This document shows positions 15,326-24,000 of a stretch of DNA of 38,002 nt, piece by piece. The number at the start of each line of letters is the position of its first letter. The first letter of the stretch is position 1. Source of the DNA: an uncultured Kiritimatiellota bacterium (GTDB taxonomy: Bacteria; Verrucomicrobiota; Kiritimatiellia; RFP12; DVOR01); the NCBI GenBank assembly GCA_944389945.1, contig CALXOF010000019.1, positions 1 to 38,002 on the forward strand, written 5' to 3'. The notes under the pieces are model-generated. The model was not told the origin of the DNA and made no database searches. It saw only the letters and a list, made by a program, of their open reading frames with translations. The position numbers and the translations under genes are program-made.

Positions 15326-15915
15326 TGGCGCGGGTGTGGCCCATCCTGGCGCTTTGCCTCTGTGTCGGCTGCGCGTCGTCCACCACCCAGGTCGACACGC
15401 AGAACGACACCGAGACAACGGTCTCCTTTGATTGGCGCGACCTCGACGGCGCGGCCAGCCAGCTCTCGCAGAGTCTGCTGGCCAGCCCCCGCATCAAAGC
15501 CACCGCCGAGAAGCCCGCCCTCGTTGCCATTGGCCGCGTGGACAACGACACCTGCCAACATCTGGACGTAGACCTCATCACGCAGAAGATTGCCGAAGCC
15601 CTCCTCCTCTCCGAGCGCTTCCAGGTCTCTGCCACCTTCGGCGCCACGCGCGACAACATGATCGCCGACGTCCGCGCCGTCCGTGGCAACGATGAGTTCG
15701 ACGCCTCGACGCTTCAGGCCAAGGGTACCCTCCGTGCGCCGGACCTCTCGCTCACCGGAAAACTCACCCAGCGCAACGTTCGCCGCGACAACGGCGGCCT
15801 GCGTATCGAATACTTCCTCACGCTTAAAGCCACGCGCCTTTCCGATGGCGTGACCGTTTGGCAGGGCTCCCGCCAGGTGGTCAAAGCCGTCGCCGAAGGA
15901 ATGCCCGTGTGGTAA
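15325..15915 (+). CDS. LpoB-like penicillin-binding-protein activator lipoprotein, copy 1
   Basis: A 196-residue lipoprotein: signal MARVWPILALCLCVGC, then a linker of about 15 residues and an LpoB-type domain (VDTQNDTETTVSFDWRDLDG, PALVAIGRVDNDTCQHLDVD, IADVRAVRGNDEF, LSLTGKLTQRNVRRDNGG). LpoB is an outer-membrane lipoprotein that reaches through peptidoglycan to stimulate the bifunctional synthase PBP1b. The disordered linker is much shorter than in E. coli LpoB. ATG 15325 overlaps the YcfL-like stop by one base, with GGAG 8 bases upstream. A closely similar paralogue follows 13 bases after its stop. Confidence 0.85.
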   Translation: MARVWPILALCLCVGCASSTTQVDTQNDTETTVSFDWRDLDGAASQLSQSLLASPRIKATAEKPALVAIGRVDNDTCQHLDVDLITQKIAEALLLSERFQVSATFGATRDNMIADVRAVRGNDEFDASTLQAKGTLRAPDLSLTGKLTQRNVRRDNGGLRIEYFLTLKATRLSDGVTVWQGSRQVVKAVAEGMPVW

Positions 15916-15928
15916 TGAAAGGACTCCT

Positions 15929-16543
15929 ATGAAACAGCTCATCCTCCCCTGCGCCCTCGGCGCCCTCCTCCTCGTTGGTTGCAGCCCCGACAAAACCGTC
16001 CTGGTGGACACCGTCAACGACACCGAGATTCTCGCCGGCCTCGACTACAAGGACTTCGAGGCCGCCGCGACCGAGGCCACCAACGCCATCCTCTCCTCCG
16101 CCAAGCTCCGCAACGTCACCCCCGCCGGCAAGACCTACGTCGTCACCGTCGGCAAGGTGGAGGATGCCACGCCCCTGAACATCGACACCAGCCTCGTCAC
16201 CGCGCGTGTCGAAGAGGCCCTCCTCAACGACGAACGCTTCGTCTTCTCCGCCGTCTTCGCCGACAGCGTGAGCAACCGCGACCAGATGGTCGCCGACGTC
16301 CGCACCGTCCGCAACAACGACGAGTTCGACCAGTCCACCGTCCAGCAGAAGGGCCAGCTCAAGGCCGCCGACTTCTCCCTCACCGGCAAGATCATCGCCC
16401 GCGATGTCCGCCGCGACAACGGTGGCCACCAGTATGAGTACTACTTCCAGTTGCGCATGAACGACCTCCACACCGGCACCACCCTGATGGTCAAGGAAAC
16501 CAAGGTCATCAAGCGCACCGGCGAAAACACGCACACGTGGTGA
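15929..16543 (+). CDS. LpoB-like penicillin-binding-protein activator lipoprotein, copy 2
   Basis: A 204-residue lipoprotein paralogous to its upstream neighbour: lipobox LVGC, then VDTVNDTEILAGLDYKDFE, YVVTVGKVEDATPLNIDTS, MVADVRTVRNNDEF and FSLTGKIIARDVRRDNGG, each matching a segment of copy 1 in the same order. The predicted role is the same: outer-membrane activation of a class A PBP, perhaps a different partner or condition. AAAGGA lies 6 bases before ATG 15929. It is the last gene of the four-lipoprotein operon; after it only a small GAGCGGC/GCCGCTC hairpin (16542-16558) without a T run is seen. Confidence 0.85.
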   Translation: MKQLILPCALGALLLVGCSPDKTVLVDTVNDTEILAGLDYKDFEAAATEATNAILSSAKLRNVTPAGKTYVVTVGKVEDATPLNIDTSLVTARVEEALLNDERFVFSAVFADSVSNRDQMVADVRTVRNNDEFDQSTVQQKGQLKAADFSLTGKIIARDVRRDNGGHQYEYYFQLRMNDLHTGTTLMVKETKVIKRTGENTHTW

Positions 16544-16901
16544 GCGGCCCTGCCGCTCCCCACGTGGGAGAACGGAGAACGGAAAACGGAGCGTGTAGCG
16601 GCGAAGCCGCAAACCTTCCACGGCTACGGAACGCGCGTAAACGCGCGACGGATAAACCGGTCGCCAATTATGACACCCTCTTTCTCGACAGTTCTCGAAC
16701 ATTGGTCCGTCGCGCGCTTGACGCGCGCTCCTGAATCTCCTAAATCTCCTGAATCTCCTGCCCACCTGCTCGCTAGGACATATAGGACCTCTAGGACCAC
16801 TAGGACGGCGGCTGACGCCGCTCTGCACAACACTCCATCCGTCGCCCCGCAGGGGCGCTCCGTTCTCCGTTCTCCGTTTTCCGTTCTCCCCATTTCCTAA
16901 C
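16544..16901. other. Gene-free repeat mosaic
   Basis: No gene. It contains a short hairpin after the lipoprotein operon, a GGAGAACGGAAAACGG tract, and then the first copy of a 283-bp direct repeat (16611-16893). It ends just before the GGAG ribosome site of trxB. The small open frames inside recur unchanged in the second repeat copy and are not genes. Confidence 0.65.
16611..16893 (+). repeat. 283-bp direct repeat, copy 1
   Basis: Matches 20634-20916 at a constant offset of 4023 bases with no indels and only a handful of substitutions, mostly in the final CTCCGTT tract. It contains AAACCTTCCACGG, CGCG hairpins, a 9-bp tandem 'tcctgaatc' run (about 16731-16759), GGACATATAGGACC repeats, a GGCGGC/GCCGC hairpin and a GTCGCCCC/GGGGCG hairpin. 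Confidence 0.93.
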
Positions 16902-16915
16902 AGGAGTCTCACCTC

Positions 16916-17836
16916 ATGACCCACGATCTCATCATCCTCGGCTCCGGTCCTGCCGGCTGCACCGCCGCGCTCTATGCCGCCCGTGCGGGCCTCAAGCCCC
17001 TGGTTCTTGAGGGCAGTCAGCCCGGCGGCCAGCTCACCCAGACCACCGACATCGAGAACTTCCCCGGCCTCGAAAAGCCCGTCAATGGCTACGACCTCGT
17101 CGTCTCCATGCGTCGCCAGGCCGAGCGCTTCGGTGCCGTCTTCGAGATGGATGAGGCCGTGGGCGCGGACTTCTCGGGCCCCGTGAAGAAGGTGGAGACG
17201 ATGGTCGCCGGCACGCTTGAGGCCCGCGCCGTCATCCTCGCCACCGGCGCCTCGGCCCGTTGGCTCGGCCTCCCTGCGGAGCAAGCCCTCATCGGGCGCG
17301 GCGTCAGCGGGTGCGCTACCTGCGATGGCGCCTTCTTCCGCGGCAAGGAGGTCGCTGTTGTCGGCGGCGGCGACGTCGCGTGCGAGGACGCCCTCTTCCT
17401 GGCCCGACTCTGCTCCAAAGTCTGGCTCATCCACCGCCGCGACGCCCTCCGCGCCAGCAAGGTCATGGCCGACCGCGTCCTCGCCAGCGCCGTCATCGAG
17501 CCCATCTGGGACACCGTGGTGGACGACGTGCTCGACCCCGCCGCCGGCACCGTCACCGCCGTGCGCCTACGCAACGTCAAGGACGGCTCCCTGCGCGACC
17601 TCCCCATCAGCGGACTCTTCGTCGCCATCGGCCACACCCCCAACACCGTCTTTCTCAAGGGTGCCGTCGACCTCGACCCCCGCGGCTACGTGGCCGTGCG
17701 CGACGGCGTGCGTACCTCTGCCGAGGGCGTCTTCGCCGCCGGCGATGTCATGGACCCCGACTACAAGCAGGCCGTCATCGCTGCCGGTGCCGGCGCCAAG
17801 GCCGCCCTCGAGGCCGAACGGTTCTTGTTGGGCTGA
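16916..17836 (+). CDS. trxB: Thioredoxin reductase
   Basis: A 306-residue thioredoxin-disulfide reductase (NADPH, FAD), which keeps cytoplasmic thioredoxin reduced. FAD motif LIILGSGPAGCTAALYAARA at the N-terminus; redox-active Cys133-Ala-Thr-Cys136 inside SGCATCDGAFF; NADPH motif VVGGGDVACEDA (about 148-159); C-terminal FAD motif GVFAAGDVMDPDYKQAVIAA. Length is normal for low-molecular-weight TrxR. ATG 16916 has GGAG 9 bases upstream. It stands alone, following a copy of the 283-bp repeat and ending inside an inverted repeat. Confidence 0.96.
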   Translation: MTHDLIILGSGPAGCTAALYAARAGLKPLVLEGSQPGGQLTQTTDIENFPGLEKPVNGYDLVVSMRRQAERFGAVFEMDEAVGADFSGPVKKVETMVAGTLEARAVILATGASARWLGLPAEQALIGRGVSGCATCDGAFFRGKEVAVVGGGDVACEDALFLARLCSKVWLIHRRDALRASKVMADRVLASAVIEPIWDTVVDDVLDPAAGTVTAVRLRNVKDGSLRDLPISGLFVAIGHTPNTVFLKGAVDLDPRGYVAVRDGVRTSAEGVFAAGDVMDPDYKQAVIAAGAGAKAALEAERFLLG

Positions 17837-17924
17837 TTGGCTGATTCGCTGATTGGCTGATTGGTTGGCGCGGGGATGCGGGGTGCGTTCTAATCAGCCA
17901 ATCCTCCCAATCTGCCAATCAGCC
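17831..17924. repeat. Long imperfect inverted repeat after trxB
   Basis: The left arm (17831-17864) is a tandem of 8-base units (GATTGGCT, GATTCGCT, GATTGGCT, GATTGGTT). The right arm (17891-17924) is its near reverse complement, with a GC-rich loop of about 26 bases between. The left arm includes the trxB stop codon. It could act as a weak terminator or an mRNA 3' stabiliser; no T run follows. Confidence 0.75.
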
Positions 17925-17925
17925 T

Positions 17926-17954
17926 TTGCGCCGACAGGCGCATTGTGCTAATCT
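17926..17954 (+). promoter_or_regulatory. Promoter of the sulfatase gene
   Basis: TTGCGC (17926-17931) and TAATCT (17949-17954) are 17 bases apart; TGC precedes the -10 (extended -10). The leader would be about 40 bases. Confidence 0.7.
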
Positions 17955-17999
17955 ATTGTTGTCGGCCGGATGGGCCGGAACCAACCATAAGGCAAACGC

Positions 18000-19682
18000 A
18001 TGACCAATCGTAGAGACTTTCTGAAGGCCGCCGGATGCGGCTTGGCCCTCACCGCCGCGGCCGGGGCCGCCCCCCTCGCACTTGCCCAGCAGGCCGCCGC
18101 GGCCACCGGCAAAAAGCGCCCCAACATCCTCTTCATCATGACCGATGACCACGCGGCCCACGCCATCTCGGCCTATGGCTCGCGGATCAACAAGACCCCC
18201 GGCATCGATCGTCTCGCCAAGGAAGGCACCCTCTTTCAGGACGTCTTCGTCACCAACTCCATCTGCACCCCCTCCCGCGCCTGCATCATGACGGGCATGT
18301 ACAGCTGCAAGAACGGCGTCCCCGTCTTCAACGACATCTCCCCCAAAATCAAGACCGTCGGCGGTACCCTCCGCGACAGCGGCTACTACACCGCCCTCCT
18401 CGGCAAGTGGCACATGGGCGGCCCCAACACCGTCCGCGACACCGACTGGGACCGCTGGGCCATCTATCAGAACCAGGGGCAGTACTTCGACCCCTACTTC
18501 TTCACCAACGCGGAGAAGTGCCCGCCCACCGCCAAGGACCACTTCGCCAACGGCCGCATCACCTTCCCCGGCGAATACGCCACCGACAACCTCACCCGCG
18601 TCACCCAAGGTGTCATCGACGAGGCCCTCGCCCAAGGCAAGCCCTTCTTCGTGGCCATGCTCCACAAGGCGCCCCACCGCAACTGGCTCCCTGAGCCCAA
18701 GTACCGCGACGCCTTCCGCAAGCTCACCCTCGACGACATCCCGCCGCCCGACACCCTCTTCGACGACCACAAGGGCCGCGCCACGCCCATCGGCCGTACC
18801 GCCATGACCCTCGAGCACCATATGCGCATCGAGGCCGACCTCAAGCTCACCGAATACTTCACCCAGGGCGGCCAGTTCCCCGGCGTCGACCCCCAGCAGT
18901 ACAAGACCGGCGAATCCAAGAACCGTTGGCCCAAGGAAATCCGCGACGACAAGTCCCTCCCCGCCGACGAGCGCGAACGCCGCCGCCGTGAGCGCATCAA
19001 GCTCTCCTACCTCCGCTATATGCAGGACTACCTCGGCTGCGTCCAGTCCGTCGATGACTCCGTCGCTCAGATGCTCGACTACCTCAAGGAAAAGGGCATC
19101 GACCAAGACACCATCGTCATCTACACCGCCGACCAGGGCTTCTTCCTCGGTGACCACGGCCTCTACGACAAGCGCCTCATGCTCGAGGAATCCCTCAAGA
19201 TGCCCTTCCTCCTCCGTTGGCCCGCCGCCGTCAAGCCCGGCCAGGTCAACACCGACATCATCACCAACGTCGACTTCGCCTCCTTCTTCTGTGATGCCGC
19301 CGGTGCCCCCCGCCCCGACAACTACCAGGGCCGCTCCTTCCTCCCCAACATCACCACCGGCACGCCCAAGGACTGGCGCCAGTCCTTCTACTACCGCTAC
19401 TACATCGAGGGCGGCGAGCACAACACCCCCGCGCAATACGGCGTCCGCACCCACCGCTACAAACTCATCTGCTACTACAAGCAAGACGAGTGGGAACTCT
19501 TCGACCTCAAGAAAGACCCCGAAGAGCTCACCAACTGCTACAACGACCCCGCTTACGCCAACGTCGTCGCCGCCCTCAAGGTCGAGCTTTACCGCCTCAA
19601 AGCCGAAGTCGGCGACGCCGACCAGTTCTACCACTCCGGCGAGTACGCCCCCGCACGGCCCATCAAGGCCGACATCTTCTGA
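18000..19682 (+). CDS. Tat-exported sulfatase
   Basis: A 560-residue type I sulfatase (formylglycine-dependent arylsulfatase family), cleaving sulfate esters, most likely from host or algal glycans. The N-terminus MTNRRDFLKAAGCGLALTAA is a twin-arginine signal. The catalytic signature is Cys89-Thr-Pro-Ser-Arg93 followed by ACIMTG, the site at which Cys becomes formylglycine. The N-terminal metal ligands lie in PNILFIMTDDHAA (Asp49, Asp50), and the C-terminal ones in YTADQGFFLGDHGLYDKR. The Cys-type site needs a sulfatase-maturating enzyme (anSME or FGE), not found here. ATG 18000 has AAGG about 8 bases upstream. It forms a pair with the following CBM9-like gene, 20 bases away, suggesting joint action on a glycan. 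Confidence 0.95.
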   Translation: MTNRRDFLKAAGCGLALTAAAGAAPLALAQQAAAATGKKRPNILFIMTDDHAAHAISAYGSRINKTPGIDRLAKEGTLFQDVFVTNSICTPSRACIMTGMYSCKNGVPVFNDISPKIKTVGGTLRDSGYYTALLGKWHMGGPNTVRDTDWDRWAIYQNQGQYFDPYFFTNAEKCPPTAKDHFANGRITFPGEYATDNLTRVTQGVIDEALAQGKPFFVAMLHKAPHRNWLPEPKYRDAFRKLTLDDIPPPDTLFDDHKGRATPIGRTAMTLEHHMRIEADLKLTEYFTQGGQFPGVDPQQYKTGESKNRWPKEIRDDKSLPADERERRRRERIKLSYLRYMQDYLGCVQSVDDSVAQMLDYLKEKGIDQDTIVIYTADQGFFLGDHGLYDKRLMLEESLKMPFLLRWPAAVKPGQVNTDIITNVDFASFFCDAAGAPRPDNYQGRSFLPNITTGTPKDWRQSFYYRYYIEGGEHNTPAQYGVRTHRYKLICYYKQDEWELFDLKKDPEELTNCYNDPAYANVVAALKVELYRLKAEVGDADQFYHSGEYAPARPIKADIF

Positions 19683-19702
19683 TCTGAGAAAGGAGAAACA
19701 CC

Positions 19703-20377
19703 ATGCTCACTGAGTACACCATCAACAAAGTCGACCGTCTCCCCGACTTCGACCCCGACGACCCCATCTGGCAGAAAGCCGAAGCCGACGAGTACGCCTA
19801 CTGGCACGAAAAGTCCTCCGAGCACCACCCCAAGACCGTCCTCCGCGCCCTCCACAACGGCGACGACATCATGCTCTGCTGGCAGGTCAACGACCGCTAC
19901 GTCCGCATCGCCCACACCGCCACCAACTCCATGGTCTGCGAGGACGCCTGCGTCGAAGCCTTCCTCCAGCCCCTCAAGATTGAGAAGGGCTACATCAACA
20001 TCGAGGTCAACGCCGGCGGCTGCATCCACTCCTCCCACATCCGCAACTGGACCCGTGCCCCCGGCGGCTTCGCCGACTTCGAGTACATCGCCAAGGATAT
20101 CATCCGCAAGCTCACCGCCAAGGGCAACCTCCCCCAGGTCATCGACCCCGAGGACATCGAGCCCTGCGACTGGTGGATGATTCTCCGCATCCCCCGCGCC
20201 TACCTCGAGAGCATCTTCGGCCCCCTCGGCGACCTCTCCGGCCAAACCTGGCAGGGCAACTTCTGCAAGTGCGCCGACTGTTCCAGCCGTCCCCACTGGG
20301 GCACCCTCCTGCCCCAGAGCCCCGAGCTCAACTTCCACGTGCCGAAATACTTCTCCCCCATCCACTTCGGCGCCTAA
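19703..20377 (+). CDS. Carbohydrate-binding family 9-like protein
   Basis: A 224-residue protein of the CBM9-like/DOMON-type beta sandwich group. Visible features are an early LPDFDPDDPIWQKAEADEY segment (the 'D-x-x-x-D-x-x-W' opening of these domains), LCWQVNDRYVRI, VCEDACVEAFLQP, YINIEVNAGGCIH and the closing NFCKCADCSSRPHWGTLLP followed by SPELNFHVPKYF. Such proteins bind sugars or flavour the active site of glycan enzymes. No signal peptide is apparent, so it may act in the cytoplasm on imported sugars or leave by another route. A good AAAGGAGA precedes ATG 19703. Second gene of the sulfatase operon, ending at a terminator. Confidence 0.8.
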   Translation: MLTEYTINKVDRLPDFDPDDPIWQKAEADEYAYWHEKSSEHHPKTVLRALHNGDDIMLCWQVNDRYVRIAHTATNSMVCEDACVEAFLQPLKIEKGYINIEVNAGGCIHSSHIRNWTRAPGGFADFEYIAKDIIRKLTAKGNLPQVIDPEDIEPCDWWMILRIPRAYLESIFGPLGDLSGQTWQGNFCKCADCSSRPHWGTLLPQSPELNFHVPKYFSPIHFGA

Positions 20378-20400
20378 TCCCAGCCCAACTCCCAAAAGAA

Positions 20401-20424
20401 GCCCCGGTCCCCCGGGGCTTTTTT
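20401..20424 (+). terminator. Terminator of the sulfatase operon
   Basis: A 7-bp GCCCCGG/CCGGGGC stem (20401-20407 with 20412-20418), 4-base loop, then six T. Confidence 0.92.
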
Positions 20425-21006
20425 GTCCCATTGCGCCGACCGAACGCCACGCGGCCCCCGCAAAGACACAGGGAGAAACCGCAGATGTTCCGTCGCTTCG
20501 CTAGGAAGACCTTGCGGTATCTCACAGATTTTGAGCAGATTAAGGGCGTGCTACCGCACGCAGGACAGCCAGTGTGTTTTCACCACAAAGGCCACGAAGA
20601 ACCACAAAGGACACCGTGCAGGCGCGAAGCGCCAAACCTTCCACGGCTACGGAACGCGCGTAAGCGCGCGACGGATAAACCGGTCGCCAATTATGACACC
20701 CTCTTTCTCGACAGTTCTCGAACATTGGTCCGTCGCGCGCTTGACGCGCGCTCCTGAATCTCCTAAATCTCCTGAATCTCCTGCCCACCTGCTCGCTAGG
20801 ACATATAGGACCTCTAGGACCACTAGGACGGCGGCTGACGCCGCTCTGCACAACACTCTATCCGTCGCCCCGCAGGGGCGTTCCGTTTTCCGTTTTCCGT
20901 TCTCCGTTCTCCGGGGGCGGCGCAAGCCGCCCCTTGTGTTTGCGTGGGAAAAGGCGCCAAAACAAGCCTCCAAACTGCTAACCCTCTAAACTTCCACTTA
21001 TAATCC
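20425..21006. other. Gene-free repeat mosaic
   Basis: No gene. It holds GCAGAT/CACAGATT modules (about 20480-20540), a CGTGC/GCACG hairpin cassette (20546-20560), 'accacaaaggccacgaagaa' (20582-20601), a GGCGC/GCGCC hairpin cassette (20621-20633), the second 283-bp repeat copy, a CTCCG tract with a GGGGGCGGC/GCCGCCCC hairpin (about 20920-20936), and a 'gcctccaaactgctaaccctc' purine-pyrimidine module before the promoter of the giant gene. Confidence 0.6.
20634..20916 (+). repeat. 283-bp direct repeat, copy 2
   Basis: The partner of 16611-16893, in the same orientation 4023 bases away, without indels. The two copies flank trxB, the sulfatase and the CBM9-like gene, so recombination between them could delete or duplicate that 4-kb segment. 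Confidence 0.93.
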
Positions 21007-21040
21007 TTGACAGAGAGCGGGGGGGGGGGGGTGCTATCCT
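21007..21040 (+). promoter_or_regulatory. Promoter with a 13-G tract in the spacer
   Basis: A consensus TTGACA (21007-21012) is followed by a spacer containing 13 consecutive G (21019-21031), then the extended -10 'TGCTATCCT' (TATCCT at 21035-21040). The present spacer is 22 bases, 4-5 too long for sigma-70; about 8 or 9 G would restore 17-18. The signal lies 58 bases before the ATG of the giant gene. Confidence 0.75.
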
Positions 21041-21097
21041 ATAAGAAGTTGAACTGGGTATGGTGCCCAAACCCGACCTCTGTAAAGGAAGTCTGTC

Positions 21098-24000
21098 ATG
21101 AAGCATGTGTGTATATCCCTCGCGGCGGCCCTCGCCTTGGCCGTCCCCTCCTTCGCGCAGTCCGCCGAAGAGACGCCGTTCTCTTGTGAAGTGCGTACGA
21201 AGTTTAACCAAGCCGGCACGTCGTATTCCTCGGTTGCCGAGGCCGTTGCCGCCGTTCCCACCGATGGCAAGATTCATTACGTCTATGTGGTTGGCGAGGG
21301 CCCGGCCGAGATTACGACACCTATCACCGTCACGGCTGGACAAAACATCTCCCTCTGTAGTGAGAAGAGTGGCATTACCTATGACATTCCAGCCTCGCTT
21401 ACCGCCCCTGTCTTCACGGTGGAGTCTGGTGCACGCTTGACATTCACCAAAAGCGGCAAATATGTCTATGGCGAAGGCGTCCAAGGCACCTTCCTTGAAA
21501 ATTATGGTGATGTCTCCATTGCCAGCGGCACCTTCACGCTTGATGCCGGTGAGTCCGGTGTCGCCATCATCAACCATGGCGGGGCCGAAGATAATTCCAT
21601 GAAGTGCGGCGCCACGGTGACCGTCGCTTCCGGGACGGCCTTCCTCAATGACGGCGCGCTGACCCTCTCCGGCGGCACCACCACGGCCGAGGCCGGCGTC
21701 GCGGTCGTCAACCAGGGCGGCACGCTGACGCTGAGCACCTCGAAGGGCGTCACCGGCTCTGAGGGCGCCATCGTGGTGAACGGCGGCGTCGCCAAGTTCA
21801 CAAAGGGCTCCTATGCCTCCACCTCGGCTGCCCCCGCCGTCCGCCTCTGTGCCGCTGCGGCTCCCATCGAGGCCGTCTTCTCTTCCTCTTCCTCTTCCTC
21901 TTCCGTCACGCTCACTGCTGCGGAGGGTGACGCCCTTGCGGTCGATGGCGCGGCACGGACCTGCGAAATCAAGGTCAACAATGGTACCTTCGCTCCGGCC
22001 GAAGGTAAAGCTTCCATTCGCGTAACCCATGACACCGAGGATGCCGATATCACGCTTTCCGTTGTGGACGGCGTGTTCAAGGCTCCCATTGTCTCTGAAG
22101 GTTCTGCTCCTGTCGGTGGCTTCATCCTCGGCGGTTCTTTTGTTGAATCGCCCGATGCCGCGCTTGTGGCTGATGGTTTGACCTTTGAAAAGAACGCCGA
22201 TGGCTTCTACGCGCCCACTGCTGCTGCTGTGGCTCAAATCGGTGATGCCACCTATTTGACGTTCAAGGAGGCCATTGTTGCTGCCACTCCCGGCGCTACT
22301 GTGAAGCTTCTGCGCGACGTCTCTATTCCCGAGTCTACGCCAATCACGGTTTACGGCTTGACCGTTGACTTGGGTGGCCACACGCTTATCAACACTGCCA
22401 CAGGCGGCAGTGGTATTCGCCTCACGCTCTCCAATGCAGAGGGGACGCCCGCGGACTTCAAGTTGGTCGGCCCCGGTAGCGTTGTCGCTGCCACGCCGCT
22501 TTATGCTAGTGGCAGCGACAATTACGCACGCCCCTACACGGTCATTGTCGACGAATCCGTCATTCTCAAGTCTACGGTCGAGGGCAATCCCCAAATTGAA
22601 CTCTCCGGTTCTGCTCGCGTTGCCGCCACAGATGCCAACGTGACGCGCCTCGGCCAGGGCGGCTTTAAGGTCAAAGATGGCGATGCCGAATGGCTCTATG
22701 GCAATTGCGCCGGAGCCTTCCTCAATACGCCCGAGGGCGGCACCTTCACCCTTTGCCAGGATTTCTCCGGCCCGTCCCGCCTCGAGTTCTCCATTGACCC
22801 GGCCTTGCGCCAGTCCCGCGCGGCGGGTATTGTCAAGACCGCGACCCTCGATCTCGCCGGACACGCCTTCACTTCGACCTTGGACAGGAACGGTGCCGAA
22901 CTTATCGTTGTTGATTCCGGTGCGAATGTCACCATCAAGGGCGGCACGCTCGCGGCTATCGGCGACCTCGCCCACATGGCTCTGCCTGATGATAACAATG
23001 GCAACGCTGCGCTGACACTTGAAGACGTGACCGCCACCTCTTCGAGCGATGACTACCTCATCGTCTCCAATGGTTCCACCGACAATATCAATATCACCGT
23101 GCGTGATAGTACGCTCACTGCGACAGGCGCGAACACGGTTGCCATCTTCGCTCCTGCAGGTGGTGACAGCATCGTGACGTTGGACAACGCCATCATCAAG
23201 TCGCCTTATGGTGTGCAGGTGTGCGCGGGTGACCTCTTCGTGAAGGGTAACACGCAGATCACCACCACCGCCGCCAACGTCGCCTCCACCAAGACCGGCG
23301 ACGGTCCCATCCCCGATGGCGCGGCCATCTCCATCGTCGATCGCGCCGGTTACGGCGATGACGCGACCACCGGTTCGAGCATCGGCACCGTCACCATCGA
23401 AGGCACGCCCACCCTCATTGCACAGGGCGAAGGCGCCACTGCCGTTGCCGCCTATACCTGGAACGACAACACCCAATCCGACTGGGCCGAAGCCTCCGAA
23501 CACGTCGCTATCTCCGGCGGCACCTTTAACCGGAAGCCGGATGACGCATTGCTCGCCCCGGACTTTGTCCTCGTTGAGAATCAAGATGGTACTTTCGACG
23601 TTGTGAGTGCTTATGTCGCCTCCATCGGCGATATGAAGTATGCCGACTTCAAATCTTTCTTCACCGCTTTCCAGGCGATTGCGGCCTCCGAGACGCCCAC
23701 TACCGTCACGCTTTTGGCTGACCTCACCGGCGACCGTGCCGTCCCCGGCGTCGTCCCGGTCTTGGCGGGGCAGAACATTGTCTTTGACCTCAATGGTCAC
23801 ACGATGGAGACAACCCTCAAAGAGGAGGGGCGCCATCATTACGCCATCGACAACTACGGCACGCTCACCATCAAGGACTCCTCCACCGAGCAGACCGGCA
23901 CCATCCGTGCCCGCGGCGTGGAGAACCTCGACAACGGCAAGCTGACCATCGAGAGCGGCACCATCGTGTCCGTCGATGCGAACGGCGGTGCTTGTATCTG

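Noticed and set aside
17919..19634. 571-codon minus-strand open frame opposite the sulfatase
   Set aside because: Val/Glu/Gly-rich shadow of a GC-rich gene whose own catalytic motif is certain.
16670..20900. Identical small open frames (about 76 codons) in the two 283-bp repeats
   Set aside because: They consist of the hairpin and tandem modules, have no ribosome site and occur only because the non-coding repeat is duplicated.
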